DNA from: DATHTC01 sp963746805
GTDB taxonomy: Bacteria > Actinomycetota > Thermoleophilia > Gaiellales > Gaiellaceae
Length of the DNA stretch: 64,000 nucleotides
Assembly (NCBI GenBank): GCA_963746805.1
Contig: CAVVCQ010000001.1
Location: 1-64,000 of the forward strand
Reading direction: 5' to 3'
The position numbers and the translations under genes are program-made. Below are positions 54,778 through 62,589 of this stretch, in pieces; the first letter of the stretch is position 1; every line of letters starts with the position of its first letter. The notes below the pieces were generated by a model. The model did not search any database. It had not been told where the DNA came from and saw only the letters and a program-made list of their open reading frames with translations.

Positions 54778-55367
54778 CGGCCTCGAGCGCGTACCCGCCC
54801 TCGAGCATCGCGGGCGCCCGCTGCCGCAGCCGCTCGGGGCTCGGCACGTCCCAGCCGAGCGAGTCGGCGAGCCGCACGATCATGTTGAAGAGCGCGCAGA
54901 CCGTGATCGCGTCCTGAAGCGCCCGGTCCGAGACGCCCGCGGCCCGTGCCGCCTCCGCGTCCGCTCGGCCGACCTCCTCCGGCTGCAGCGTCAGCTTCTC
55001 CAGGAACGCCAGCACGGCGGCGAGCTGCGGTCGCGAGTGGGGCCGTACGCCAGTCCGCGGCGACCGCCTCCCAGACCTCCTCACCGAGCGCGTACGACGC
55101 AACTGCGCCGTGGGAGCGCGTTCAGAACGGACACTGGTTGAGCAGCGAGGTGAACGCGGCGAAGAGCTCGCGCTCGCCCGCGGTCCACTCGGAGGGGCCA
55201 CGCATCGCCTCGTCCAGTGCGTCAGAGAAGGGCCGGCCGAACAGTTCGGGCCGGTAGTAGATCGTCTTCACCACCCCGAGAGGCTCCGCGCCGCTCCGCT
55301 CCCGAATCACGTCGAGCACCGCGGCCTCGGCGGGCCCGTGCGCTCGATCGACGACAGAGAGCCTCAC
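54764..55367 (-). CDS. AhpD/CMD-family peroxidase, candidate selenoprotein (in-frame TGA; one frameshift)
   Basis: About 200 aa, carboxymuconolactone decarboxylase/AhpD fold. GTG 55367 opens VRLSVVDRAH; VVKTIYYRPELFGRPFSDAL and FAAFTSLLNQCPF lead to a TGA at 55124-55122, exactly the place of the second Cys of the family motif CPFC. The same frame goes on as TRSHGAVASYALGEEVWEAV, with the catalytic His of the usual CxxCxxxH spacing. A bacterial-SECIS-like hairpin starts 10 nt after TGA (ACGGCGC-AGTT-GCGTCGT; 7 bp, loop 17 nt after TGA, G at loop position 2). A second break, one extra base in a C-run near 55040, precedes AAVLAFLEKLTLQPEEVGRA. Alternative: a sequence error or nonsense mutation. 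Confidence 0.65.
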
Positions 55368-55600
55368 CCGAGCGCCCGCATTCCCGCCTCAAGGCGCCGC
55401 AGCCCTTCGCCGACCGCTACGGCGACCGTCTGCTCGAAGATCTCGTCCTCGGAGCAGCCCGCCGCCTTCAGCGCCTCGACGTCCTCGTCCACGATCCTGT
55501 AAGCGCCGGTACGGACCTTGCCGAGGTACGAGCCCATCGCCGGATCCGGGTGCGGGAGCGCTGCCACCGCCTCCCGAAGGTCCTCCAGCGGCGTCGGCAC
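55364..55600 (-). CDS. Small Cys-less AhpD/CMD-like protein
   Basis: 78 aa (GTG 55600). The segment VRTGAYRIVDEDVEALKAAG … FEQTVAVAVGEGLRRLEAGM fits the C-terminal helices of the CMD/AhpD fold, but there is no CxxC. TAGACT, 7 nt, GTG gives a leaderless promoter. Its stop overlaps the start of the candidate selenoprotein (GTGA), so the two should be made together and may form a hetero-oligomer. Confidence 0.65.
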   Translation of the reverse strand: MPTPLEDLREAVAALPHPDPAMGSYLGKVRTGAYRIVDEDVEALKAAGCSEDEIFEQTVAVAVGEGLRRLEAGMRALG

Positions 55601-55746
55601 GCGCCCGAGTCTACAGCCGCGTCGCGCACACCTGCGATCCGAGGCCAGCACTCCTCTAGGAGCCAGATCGCCTGGTTCACCGACGAGGACCCGAGCGCTC
55701 AGCGGGGCTCACCCCGAGAGCAGCAACCCCTCTTGCGCGGGGCGGG

Positions 55747-55881
55747 CTAGGCCGGGGAGACGAGCGGGCGCCGCTGCCGCGAGCCCGTGGTCGCCCACCG
55801 CATCGCCTCGACCGTCCAGCCGAGCAGCGCGAGGACGAGGAGCGCGAAGGCGATGACAAAGAACCAGAAGCGTCTCTTCAT
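55747..55881 (-). CDS. 44-aa single-span membrane protein
   Basis: MKRRFWFFVIAFALLVLALL starts the protein; one membrane helix is followed by a basic tail ending RQRRPLVSPA. The box TAGGTT lies 7 nt before the ATG at 55881, the same spacing as at other leaderless starts in this window, which argues that it is real. No family is recognised. Confidence 0.5.
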   Translation of the reverse strand: MKRRFWFFVIAFALLVLALLGWTVEAMRWATTGSRQRRPLVSPA

Positions 55882-56143
55882 GGGTCGAAACCTACGAGGC
55901 GCCATCCGATCGGAAATCCACCCACGTGGCGATTCGGCGTCCTCCTCAGGGATGACCTTGCAATCGAGTACGCGTCACAAGCCGGAGGCGGCCTCCGGCG
56001 CCCCGTCGGCGGCCCCGTCCCGCTCAGTAACCGAGGGTGGAAGTACGGGTCGCGGTCCGAGCTGAGGCTCGCCTCGCCGATCCTTGCCGATCGGGCTTGC
56101 CGGCCGGGTTGAGCGTGGAACCCCGTCACGTGATACTCGGGTG

Positions 56144-56770
56144 ATGGGGTGGGCGACGGGGATCACGGTTGTCGTCTCGGTTCTCCTTGCCGTCGGTGGT
56201 TACGTCGCCACGTACCTGTACAACCTCCGGCTCGCGCAGCGAAAAGACCGGCTCGAGCACGTCAACCGGCAGTTGAGCGAGCTCTACGGACCGTTGGTTG
56301 CGCTCACGACCTCGGGAGAGTCTGCGTGGACGGAGTTCCGGAAGCTCTACCGCCCTGGGGTCGCATTCTGGGGAACTCAGCCGCCGCCTACCGATGACGA
56401 AGCGGCGGCTTGGCGGCTATGGATGACCGAGGTTTTCATGCCGCTGAATGAACGTATCGTCGACGTCGTCACGAACAACGCGGAGCTGCTTGAAGAAACC
56501 CAGATGCCGCAGCCGCTCCTCGATGTTTGCGCGCATGTTGCGGGCTACCGGCCGGTTCTTTGGAGCTGGGCGAATGGCGACACGACGCGACATTTCTCGA
56601 CCAGCAACTTCAACGGCCGAGAACTCGCCGAGTATGCGCTCACACGGTTCGAGACGTTGAAGGTCGAGCAGCGCCGGCTCATGGGTGCGTCGATGCCCTC
56701 CCGTGAGACAAGGAACGGATTTGCGCGACCCGGCGCGGCATCCGGCAGCTCGGTCTACGAGACGAAATGA
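56144..56770 (+). CDS. Membrane-anchored protein of unknown function
   Basis: 208 aa. One N-terminal helix (ITVVVSVLLAVGGYVATYLY) is followed by a basic heptad-like stretch (NLRLAQRKDRLEHVNRQLSE) and LYGPLVALTTSGESAWTEF, then a helical soluble domain with many Trp and Glu. This arrangement is found in a widespread uncharacterised family. ATG 56144 follows GATACT by 6 nt. GC content is lower than in neighbouring genes, and the gene stands alone. Confidence 0.7.
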   Translation: MGWATGITVVVSVLLAVGGYVATYLYNLRLAQRKDRLEHVNRQLSELYGPLVALTTSGESAWTEFRKLYRPGVAFWGTQPPPTDDEAAAWRLWMTEVFMPLNERIVDVVTNNAELLEETQMPQPLLDVCAHVAGYRPVLWSWANGDTTRHFSTSNFNGRELAEYALTRFETLKVEQRRLMGASMPSRETRNGFARPGAASGSSVYETK

Positions 56771-57121
56771 AGTGGAACGTGACGAGACTCACCGAGAGCA
56801 AGGCCCGCTGTTCCCCCTCAGCGTGAAGGCGCTCCGCGCGACTCGGGTCCCCGCGCCCTCGCTTCGACCGAGCGGTTGGTGGATTCCGCGCTCCGCGGGT
56901 GCGACGTCGTCGTTGACGACGATCCGAATTCCGTATCGCGCGTGCGTGCGCGGAGAGCTTGCGTCAGACGCCGACGCAGCCATGCATCAACTCCAACGGC
57001 GACGGCTCCTGGTTGAAGGCCGGGGATAGGCGGCGCTCGGCTCGCCCTGGTGTCCGAGCCCGCCGGTGCTGAGCAATATCCTTGCGGGACTCGAGCCGAC
57101 ACCACCACCAGCGGAGGAGTG
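56771..57121. other. Intergenic region, nothing assigned
   Basis: Fragments such as SGWWIPRSAGATSS can be read on the plus strand without an SD or continuous family pattern. A GGAGG box belongs to the DUF2630 gene. No RNA gene or clear hairpin is seen. Confidence 0.3.
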
Positions 57122-57364
57122 ATGGACGACTCGCAAGTCCACCGGACGATCGAGCAGCTCGTGGCCGAGGAGCACGAGCTCTGGGAGCGTGAGTCCGCAG
57201 GGAACGCGAGCGAGGCCGATCGGCAGCGCCTGGAGCAGGTCAAGGTCTCGCTCGACCAATGCTGGGACCTGCTGCGCCAGCGCCGCGCCCTGCGGGAAGC
57301 TGGTCGTGATCCGGACGAGGCCGACGTCAGGCGGCCGGAGGTCGTCGAGAGCTACGAGCAGTAG
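57122..57364 (+). CDS. DUF2630 family protein
   Basis: 80 aa, highly charged and helical. IEQLVAEEHELWERESAGNA and RLEQVKVSLDQCWDLLRQRR are the family signature. Function not known; typical of actinobacteria. SD GGAGG 4 nt before the ATG. It lies 17 nt before the NhaA-DsbA gene and probably shares its mRNA. Confidence 0.88.
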   Translation: MDDSQVHRTIEQLVAEEHELWERESAGNASEADRQRLEQVKVSLDQCWDLLRQRRALREAGRDPDEADVRRPEVVESYEQ

Positions 57365-57381
57365 CGCCGCCCGACGACACC

Positions 57382-59271
57382 GTGGCTACCGAGACCCCGG
57401 CACCACCGTTCTCGGGACGGACGGCGTGGGCGCGAAATGTGCAAACGCCGCTGCGCGAGTTTCTGCGCACCGAGACGGGCGGGGCGGCGGTCCTGCTGGC
57501 TGCTGCCATCGCGGCACTGGTGTGGGTGAACGTCGAGGGTTCGTCGTACGAGTCGTTCTGGGGGACGACTCTGGCGATCGATCTCGCCGGCTCCGGCGTC
57601 TCGCTGGAACTGCGCGAGTGGGTGAACAGCGGCCTGATGACGTTCTTCTTCTTCGTCCTCGGGCTCGAGGCGCGTCGCGAGTTCGATCTCGGAGATCTGC
57701 GGGAGCGGCGACGGTTTGCCCTGCCCCTCCTCGCCGGAATCGGCGGCATGGCACTGGCGGTCGCGATCTATCTCGCCTTCAACGCCGGCCGCTCCTCCGC
57801 GCAGGGCTGGGGAATCGCAATGTCCACCGACACCGCCTTCGCGCTCGGTCTGCTGGCGCTCGTCGGCCCGCGTTTCCCCGACCGGCTGCGGGCGTTCATG
57901 CTCACGGTCGTCGTCGTCGACGACATCCTCGCGCTCGTCGTCATCGCCACCGTCTACACGGAGCAGGTCAGCGTCCCGGATCTCCTGGCGGCATTCGGGC
58001 TGTTCGGCGCGGTGCTCGTGGTGCGGGCGCTGGGTGTGCGGGTCGGGCTCGTCTACTTCGCGCTCGGAGTTGCGATCTGGGTGGCACTGCTCGAATCCGG
58101 GGTCGAGCCGGTCGTGGTCGGGCTCGCGATGGGGCTCCTGGCCTACGCATATCCGGCCCCGCGCTCCGAGCTCGAACGCGCAACCGAGCGCTTCCGCGAG
58201 TTCCGCGAGCAGCCGACCCCGGAGCTCGCCCGCTCCGTCGGCGTCGGGCTCAGGGCGGCGGTCTCGCCCAACGAGCGACTCCAGCAGCTCTACCACCCCT
58301 GGACGAGCTACCTCATCGTGCCGCTGTTCGCGCTCGCGAACGCGGGCATCGCGATCGACGGGGGCTTCCTCGCCGAGGCCGTCACCTCGCCCATCACGCT
58401 CGGAATCCTCTTCGGCTACCTCATCGGCAAGCCCGTCGGCATCTTCGGCTGCTCGTGGCTGCTCACGCGGCTCACTCGCCGACGGCTGCGGCCGCCGGTC
58501 GGCTGGGCGGCGGTCGCCGGCGGGGGAACGATCGCCGGGATCGGGTTCACCATCGCGCTGCTCGTCGCCACGCTTGCGTTCGAGGGAGGGCAGCTCGAGG
58601 AGGCAAAGCTCGGCATCCTCAGCGCCGCGCTCGGCGCTGCGCTCCTCACCTGGCTGCTGTTTCGCGCGACGGCGCTGCTGCCTCGGAGGCTGCGGACCCG
58701 CGCCCTGCTCGGAACGGCGGAGCCGCTCGCCGACCTCTACGTCGAGGTCGACCCCGAGCGCGACCATATTCGCGGCCCGATCGAGGCGCCGGTCACGGTC
58801 GTCGAGTACGGCGACTTCCAGTGCCCCTACTGCGGGCAGGCGGAGCCGGTCCTCCGCGAGCTCCTGCGTGAGTTCGGCGACGTGCGCTACGTCTGGCGGC
58901 ACCTGCCGCTGAACGACGTCCACCCCGACACCCAGCTCGCCGCCGAGGCCGCCGAGGCCGCCGCCGGCCAGGGCGCCTTCTGGGAGATGCACGACCTCCT
59001 GCTCGAGCATCAAGACGCGCTTCGCCCGAACGACCTGATCGCCTACGCCGAGCAACTCGGGCTCGACGTCGAACGCTTCACCAACGACCTTCGCGAGCAC
59101 GTCGGCGCCGCCCGCATCGCAGACGACGTCGACAGCGCCGACCTGAGCAGCGTCTCGGGCACGCCGAGCTTCTTCATCAACGGCCGACGCCACTACGGCG
59201 CGTACGACATCGTCACCCTCTCGGCGGCTGTGCGCGCGGCGGGCGCGCAGGCGACGCTGGCGACGTCCTGA
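57382..59271 (+). CDS. nhaA: NhaA Na+/H+ antiporter fused to DsbA-like thioredoxin domain
   Basis: 629 aa. Residues about 20-400 are an NhaA antiporter: VNSGLMTFFFFVLGLEARRE, GWGIAMSTDTAFALGLLALV and the VVDDILALVVIA block with paired Asp180-Asp181, which bind the ion. After a linker (about 400-460) comes a DsbA/thioredoxin domain with C481-P-Y-C484 and cis-Pro loop VSGTPSFFING. Such fusions are known in actinobacteria. The thioredoxin part should be cytoplasmic or external depending on helix count; a redox control of transport is possible but unproven. GTG start. Confidence 0.93.
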   Translation: MATETPAPPFSGRTAWARNVQTPLREFLRTETGGAAVLLAAAIAALVWVNVEGSSYESFWGTTLAIDLAGSGVSLELREWVNSGLMTFFFFVLGLEARREFDLGDLRERRRFALPLLAGIGGMALAVAIYLAFNAGRSSAQGWGIAMSTDTAFALGLLALVGPRFPDRLRAFMLTVVVVDDILALVVIATVYTEQVSVPDLLAAFGLFGAVLVVRALGVRVGLVYFALGVAIWVALLESGVEPVVVGLAMGLLAYAYPAPRSELERATERFREFREQPTPELARSVGVGLRAAVSPNERLQQLYHPWTSYLIVPLFALANAGIAIDGGFLAEAVTSPITLGILFGYLIGKPVGIFGCSWLLTRLTRRRLRPPVGWAAVAGGGTIAGIGFTIALLVATLAFEGGQLEEAKLGILSAALGAALLTWLLFRATALLPRRLRTRALLGTAEPLADLYVEVDPERDHIRGPIEAPVTVVEYGDFQCPYCGQAEPVLRELLREFGDVRYVWRHLPLNDVHPDTQLAAEAAEAAAGQGAFWEMHDLLLEHQDALRPNDLIAYAEQLGLDVERFTNDLREHVGAARIADDVDSADLSSVSGTPSFFINGRRHYGAYDIVTLSAAVRAAGAQATLATS

Positions 59272-59339
59272 CCCGCTGAGTCGTGGAAATCGCTCTGGGT
59301 CTCGTGGCGGCTGCCGACGCGGACTGAGGGCGAGGCGCT

Positions 59340-59879
59340 TCACGTCTCGCGGGCCGACCGCGGCCACAGCGTGTAGCTGAACGAGATCGCGAAGTCGATC
59401 GCGAGCACGAGCGTCCACACAGCCGCCATGCCTTGCAGCGCCTCGGTGCGGTCGAGGTCGCCGACGGCGAGGATGCCCAGGCCGAGCAACGCGGTGCCGG
59501 TGGCCCACGCGCGCAGATGGCGAAGCCACTCGCGCCGCTCGCGGGCGGCGTGCGCGCGCCCCGAGCGCGGAGGGCGCTCGGGCGGCGGCCCGCCGGCGAA
59601 GCGGTGCGCGAAGCGGACGTCCGCCCATGCGACGAGCTGCTTGCCCCAGGCGACCGAGACGCCGATGTAGACGGCGGCGAGCGCGTGTGGCAGAGCGGCT
59701 TCGCCCCCGCCGCGCAGGTCGAGTGTCGTCGCGACCAGCAGGAGCAGGTCGATCAGCGGGGTCGCGACGAGCAGGGCCATGCCGGCCCTCGGCCGCCCGA
59801 GGACGTACCGCGTCACGAGGCCCGCGAGGAGGGTCGCCCAGAACGCGAGCTCGGCACCGATGATCAGAGCAATGAGCAC
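59340..59879 (-). CDS. Integral membrane protein of unknown function
   Basis: 179 aa from GTG 59879 (VLIALIIGAELAFWATLLAG). Four or five helices with the conserved inner motif FAHRFAGGPPPERPPRSGRA on a cytoplasmic loop, seen in many actinobacterial proteins without known function. The frame upstream to 60125 lies opposite the DUF4394 gene and is not coding. It is divergent from that gene. Confidence 0.72.
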   Translation of the reverse strand: MLIALIIGAELAFWATLLAGLVTRYVLGRPRAGMALLVATPLIDLLLLVATTLDLRGGGEAALPHALAAVYIGVSVAWGKQLVAWADVRFAHRFAGGPPPERPPRSGRAHAARERREWLRHLRAWATGTALLGLGILAVGDLDRTEALQGMAAVWTLVLAIDFAISFSYTLWPRSARET

Positions 59880-59986
59880 GATCGCCTTCCTCGAGGGTCG
59901 CCGGCCGCCGAGTCGCTCCGGAAGGGGGTGAGCCGCTCGACGGTGGTGCGGGGTGCCGCACCAGCGGCCGTCCGACGCCAACTGAA

Positions 59987-60033
59987 CCTTTCGTGCCGTC
60001 CGCTGCGAAGCGCTCATCGTCATCCACGAAAGG
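59987..60033 (+). promoter_or_regulatory. 5' UTR hairpin that pairs the DUF4394 SD
   Basis: CCTTTCGTG (59987-59995) is a perfect complement of CACGAAAGG (60025-60033), which contains most of the AAAGGAG SD; the ATG is at 60040. Inside lies a small stem CGCT/AGCG with a GCGA tetraloop. A closed form would hide the ribosome site. Confidence 0.55.
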
Positions 60034-60039
60034 AGCACG

Positions 60040-60909
60040 ATGAGCACCAGGACCTTCCGACTCGCGACGCTGCTGACGGTGGCCGTCGCGCTGCTCGTTC
60101 CACTCGCGGCTGCCGGTGCCGGCACGTCCGGCTCGAAGCCGCGCGCCGCCGGTGACGCGGTGAAGCGCGTCCTCTACGCCACGGACGACCGCGGCAACCT
60201 GCTCCGGTTCCGGGCGCTGACGCCGCAGCTCGTGGCCGCCAAGCGGATCACCGGGCTGCCGGCCGGTGTCAGCGTGAAGGGGATCGACTTCCGGCCCGCC
60301 ACCGGCGACCTCTACGGCCTCGGCAGCGACAAGGTCGTGTACCGCATCAACCCGCGGACGGCGATCGCGCTCGCCGAGGGGCCGGCGTTCGAGTCGACCC
60401 CGGCCGCGTTGCGCGGCGACCGGATCGGCTTCGACTTCAATCCGACGGTCGACCGCATCCGAGTCACGAGCGACGCGGACGACAACCTCCGGCTGAACCC
60501 GGACACGGGGGCGCTCGCGGCCTCCGACCGGGCCCTCACGCCCGCGGACGTGACCGTGGTGGGCTCGGCGTACACGAACTCGTCGTTCGCGGCCTTCGCG
60601 AACCGGCCGACGGCGACGATGCTCTTCGCGTACGACGTCGCCGCGAGCCCCGACCGCCTCTGGCTCCAGCAGCCGGCGAACGACGGCACGCTGCTGAACC
60701 CCGCCTCGGTCGGGCTCGACCTGGGGAGCGACGTCGGGTTCGACATCGCCGGTCGCGACAACGTCGGGTACGTGGCCGGAGCGAGGGCCGGCCGCAGCGG
60801 GGCCGAGCTGTTCCAGGTCGACATCGCCTCCGGCGAGTCGCGGCGGCTCGGCCGGATCGGCAACGGGAGCCTCGCCATCACCGGGCTCGCCGCCTGGCAG
60901 GACGGCTAG
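60040..60909 (+). CDS. Secreted DUF4394 domain protein
   Basis: 289 aa. A signal peptide (LATLLTVAVALLVPLAAAGA) precedes a DUF4394 beta-propeller-like domain: LTPQLVAAKRITGLPAGVSV, GIDFRPATGDLYGLG, IGFDFNPTVDRIRVTSDADD and LRLNPDTGAL. Secreted, role unknown. It lies just upstream of an ECF sigma/anti-sigma pair and could be their target. Confidence 0.87.
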   Translation: MSTRTFRLATLLTVAVALLVPLAAAGAGTSGSKPRAAGDAVKRVLYATDDRGNLLRFRALTPQLVAAKRITGLPAGVSVKGIDFRPATGDLYGLGSDKVVYRINPRTAIALAEGPAFESTPAALRGDRIGFDFNPTVDRIRVTSDADDNLRLNPDTGALAASDRALTPADVTVVGSAYTNSSFAAFANRPTATMLFAYDVAASPDRLWLQQPANDGTLLNPASVGLDLGSDVGFDIAGRDNVGYVAGARAGRSGAELFQVDIASGESRRLGRIGNGSLAITGLAAWQDG

Positions 60910-60923
60910 CGCGGGACGCACGA

Positions 60924-60953
60924 CAGCGGGGCGGGCTCCGGCTCGCCCCGCTG
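60924..60953 (+). terminator. Hairpin terminator after the DUF4394 gene
   Basis: CAGCGGGGCG and CGCCCCGCTG form a perfect 10-bp stem with a 10-nt loop, 14 nt after the stop. No T-tract. Confidence 0.6.
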
Positions 60954-61053
60954 AACCGCCCGTCGCACCGCGGCGAACCAACCGCGATGGTGCGAGTCGA
61001 GGAAGCGATGGGCGTCGAGCGTCGAGGAACGCCAGCGCGCTGAGGCGGCGTTG

Positions 61054-61578
61054 GTGCAGCGCCTCGCCGACGGTGATCGGGACACGGCCCTCGCGGCCCT
61101 GTACGACGCCTACGGCCGGAGGATCTACGGCCTCGGCCTGCTGCTCCTGCACGACGGCGGCCTCGCCGAGGATCTCGTCCAGGAGACGTTCGTGCGGTTG
61201 TGGCGCTCGGCCGGCCGCTACGACTCGCGACGCGGCACGGTGCGGACGTTCGTGTTCACGATCGCCCGGCGGGCCGCCGTCGACCTGTGGCGCCGGCGCG
61301 GGGGCGAGCTCCCCGCGGCGCTGCGCGAGCCCGAGCAGGCCGACGTCGCGGGCGGCGAGGCGTTCGAGCACCTGCTCCTGCGACTCGAGGTGCGCGAGGC
61401 CCTCGATGCGCTGTCGCCCGCCCACCGCGAGGTGCTCGAGCTGCACTACCGCGAGGACCTGACCCAGCGCCAGGTCGCCGAGCTCCTCGGCGTCCCGCTC
61501 GGGACGGTGAAGACGCGGACCCTCTACGGCCTGCGTGCGCTCGCGCGCGAGCTCAGGGAGCGTGGGCTCCTTGCGTGA
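61054..61578 (+). CDS. ECF RNA polymerase sigma factor (SigK-like)
   Basis: 174 aa from GTG 61054 (TTG 61051 is also possible; GAGGCGG precedes both). Region 2 (ALAALYDAYGRRIYGLGLLL, AEDLVQETFVRLWRSAGRYD) and region 4 (ALDALSPAHREVLELHYRED, LTQRQVAELLGVPLGTVKTR) are complete. The N-terminus starts right at region 2.1, slightly short, and a different upstream frame reads EERQRAEAAL, so a small break at the start cannot be excluded. Overlaps the anti-sigma gene by 17 nt. Confidence 0.9.
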   Translation: MQRLADGDRDTALAALYDAYGRRIYGLGLLLLHDGGLAEDLVQETFVRLWRSAGRYDSRRGTVRTFVFTIARRAAVDLWRRRGGELPAALREPEQADVAGGEAFEHLLLRLEVREALDALSPAHREVLELHYREDLTQRQVAELLGVPLGTVKTRTLYGLRALARELRERGLLA

Positions 61579-62170
61579 CGAGAACGGACAGGTCGACGTG
61601 GAGCTGCGGAACCTCGAGCCGGTCGGCGCGCTCGTCCGTGTCGCAGCACCGCCGGTCGAGCCGCGAGCCGGGCTCGAGGGGCGGGTCCTCGCCGCGGTCG
61701 AGCTTCACGCGCGTGCGCGCGAGGCGCCGCCGCGTCGCCGCCGGCTCCGGCTGCCGCTGGCGGTCGGTGCCGGTGCCGCGGCCGCCGCCGCGCTCGCAGT
61801 GCTGCTCCCGTCCGGCGGTGACCCGGGTGCGCTCGAGCTCGAGACCGTGCTCCGCGCCCGGTCGGGGACGCCGCGGGCGAGCGTCGAGGTCCGCCGCACG
61901 GGGATCGGCCGCGTGCTGACGTTCCGGAGCGACTCGCTGCCGATCCTCCCGAAGGGCCGGTACTACGAGCTCTGGTTCGTCGGCCCGGGCGACGCTCCGG
62001 CGCACCCGAACCGGATCTCCGCCGGGACGTTCCACCCGGACGAGCACGGCCGTTCGCACGTCCGCTTTACCGCAGCGGTCGACCCGGCGCGGTACCCCGT
62101 GCTCGCCGTCACCGCCGAGCCCGGCGACGGCGACCCGCGCGCGAACGGGGTCGAGGTGCTCCGCGACTAG
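61562..62170 (+). CDS. Anti-sigma factor, RskA-like C-terminal domain
   Basis: 202 aa from GTG 61562. A short cytoplasmic part (about 65 aa) is followed by a membrane helix (LPLAVGAGAAAAAALAVLLP) and an extracytoplasmic domain: GRVLTFRSDSLPILPKGRYY with ELWFV, like anti-sigma-K RskA. The N-terminal region lacks a clear zinc anti-sigma motif (HxxxCxxC), so sigma binding would use another surface. Its stop is followed by a TAGCAT box for the next gene. Confidence 0.8.
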   Translation: MGSLRDENGQVDVELRNLEPVGALVRVAAPPVEPRAGLEGRVLAAVELHARAREAPPRRRRLRLPLAVGAGAAAAAALAVLLPSGGDPGALELETVLRARSGTPRASVEVRRTGIGRVLTFRSDSLPILPKGRYYELWFVGPGDAPAHPNRISAGTFHPDEHGRSHVRFTAAVDPARYPVLAVTAEPGDGDPRANGVEVLRD

Positions 62171-62183
62171 CATCGGTCGGACG

Positions 62184-62531
62184 GTGGTGACGATGGACGA
62201 GGTCCGGGCGCTTGCCGGCACGCTGCCTCGCAGCTCCGAGGCGTTCGTCCGCGGGCGCGTCAAGTTCCGCATCGGCCGCATCGTCTGGCTCGCGTTCTCG
62301 CGCGACGGGGAGACGATGGGGTTCGCGTTCCCGAAGGAGTGGCGGACCGCGCTCGTCGAGTCCGACCCGGAGAAGTTCTCGCTGCCGAGCCAGTCGGACA
62401 TGCGCTACCACTGGGTGCACGTCCGCCTCGCGGCGCTCGACGCCGACGAGATGCGCGAGCTCGTCGAGGATGCCTGGGCGTTCTGCGTGCCGAAGCGCGT
62501 GGTCGACGAGTACCTGGCCGCGCGACGCTGA
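62184..62531 (+). CDS. MmcQ/YjbR family protein
   Basis: 115 aa. MDEVRALAGTLPRSSEAFVR, FRIGRIVWLAFSRDGETMGF and DMRYHWVHVRLAALDADEMR are the YjbR signature; the fold resembles DNA-binding CyaY-like domains but the function is not known. GTG 62184 or ATG 62193 can start it; TAGCAT at 62168-62173 suggests a nearly leaderless mRNA. Confidence 0.85.
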   Translation: MVTMDEVRALAGTLPRSSEAFVRGRVKFRIGRIVWLAFSRDGETMGFAFPKEWRTALVESDPEKFSLPSQSDMRYHWVHVRLAALDADEMRELVEDAWAFCVPKRVVDEYLAARR

Positions 62532-62589
62532 CGCCGAGTCCCCCGTTCGAGGGTTCCGCGACGGCGCGGGAGGCCCGACGATTCGAGAG

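Noticed and set aside
57352..61446. A 1364-codon open frame on the minus strand
   Set aside because: It lies opposite NhaA-DsbA, DUF4394 and the sigma factor, is rich in Arg/Gly/Asp-type shadow composition and has no domain; a by-product of high GC in the third codon position.
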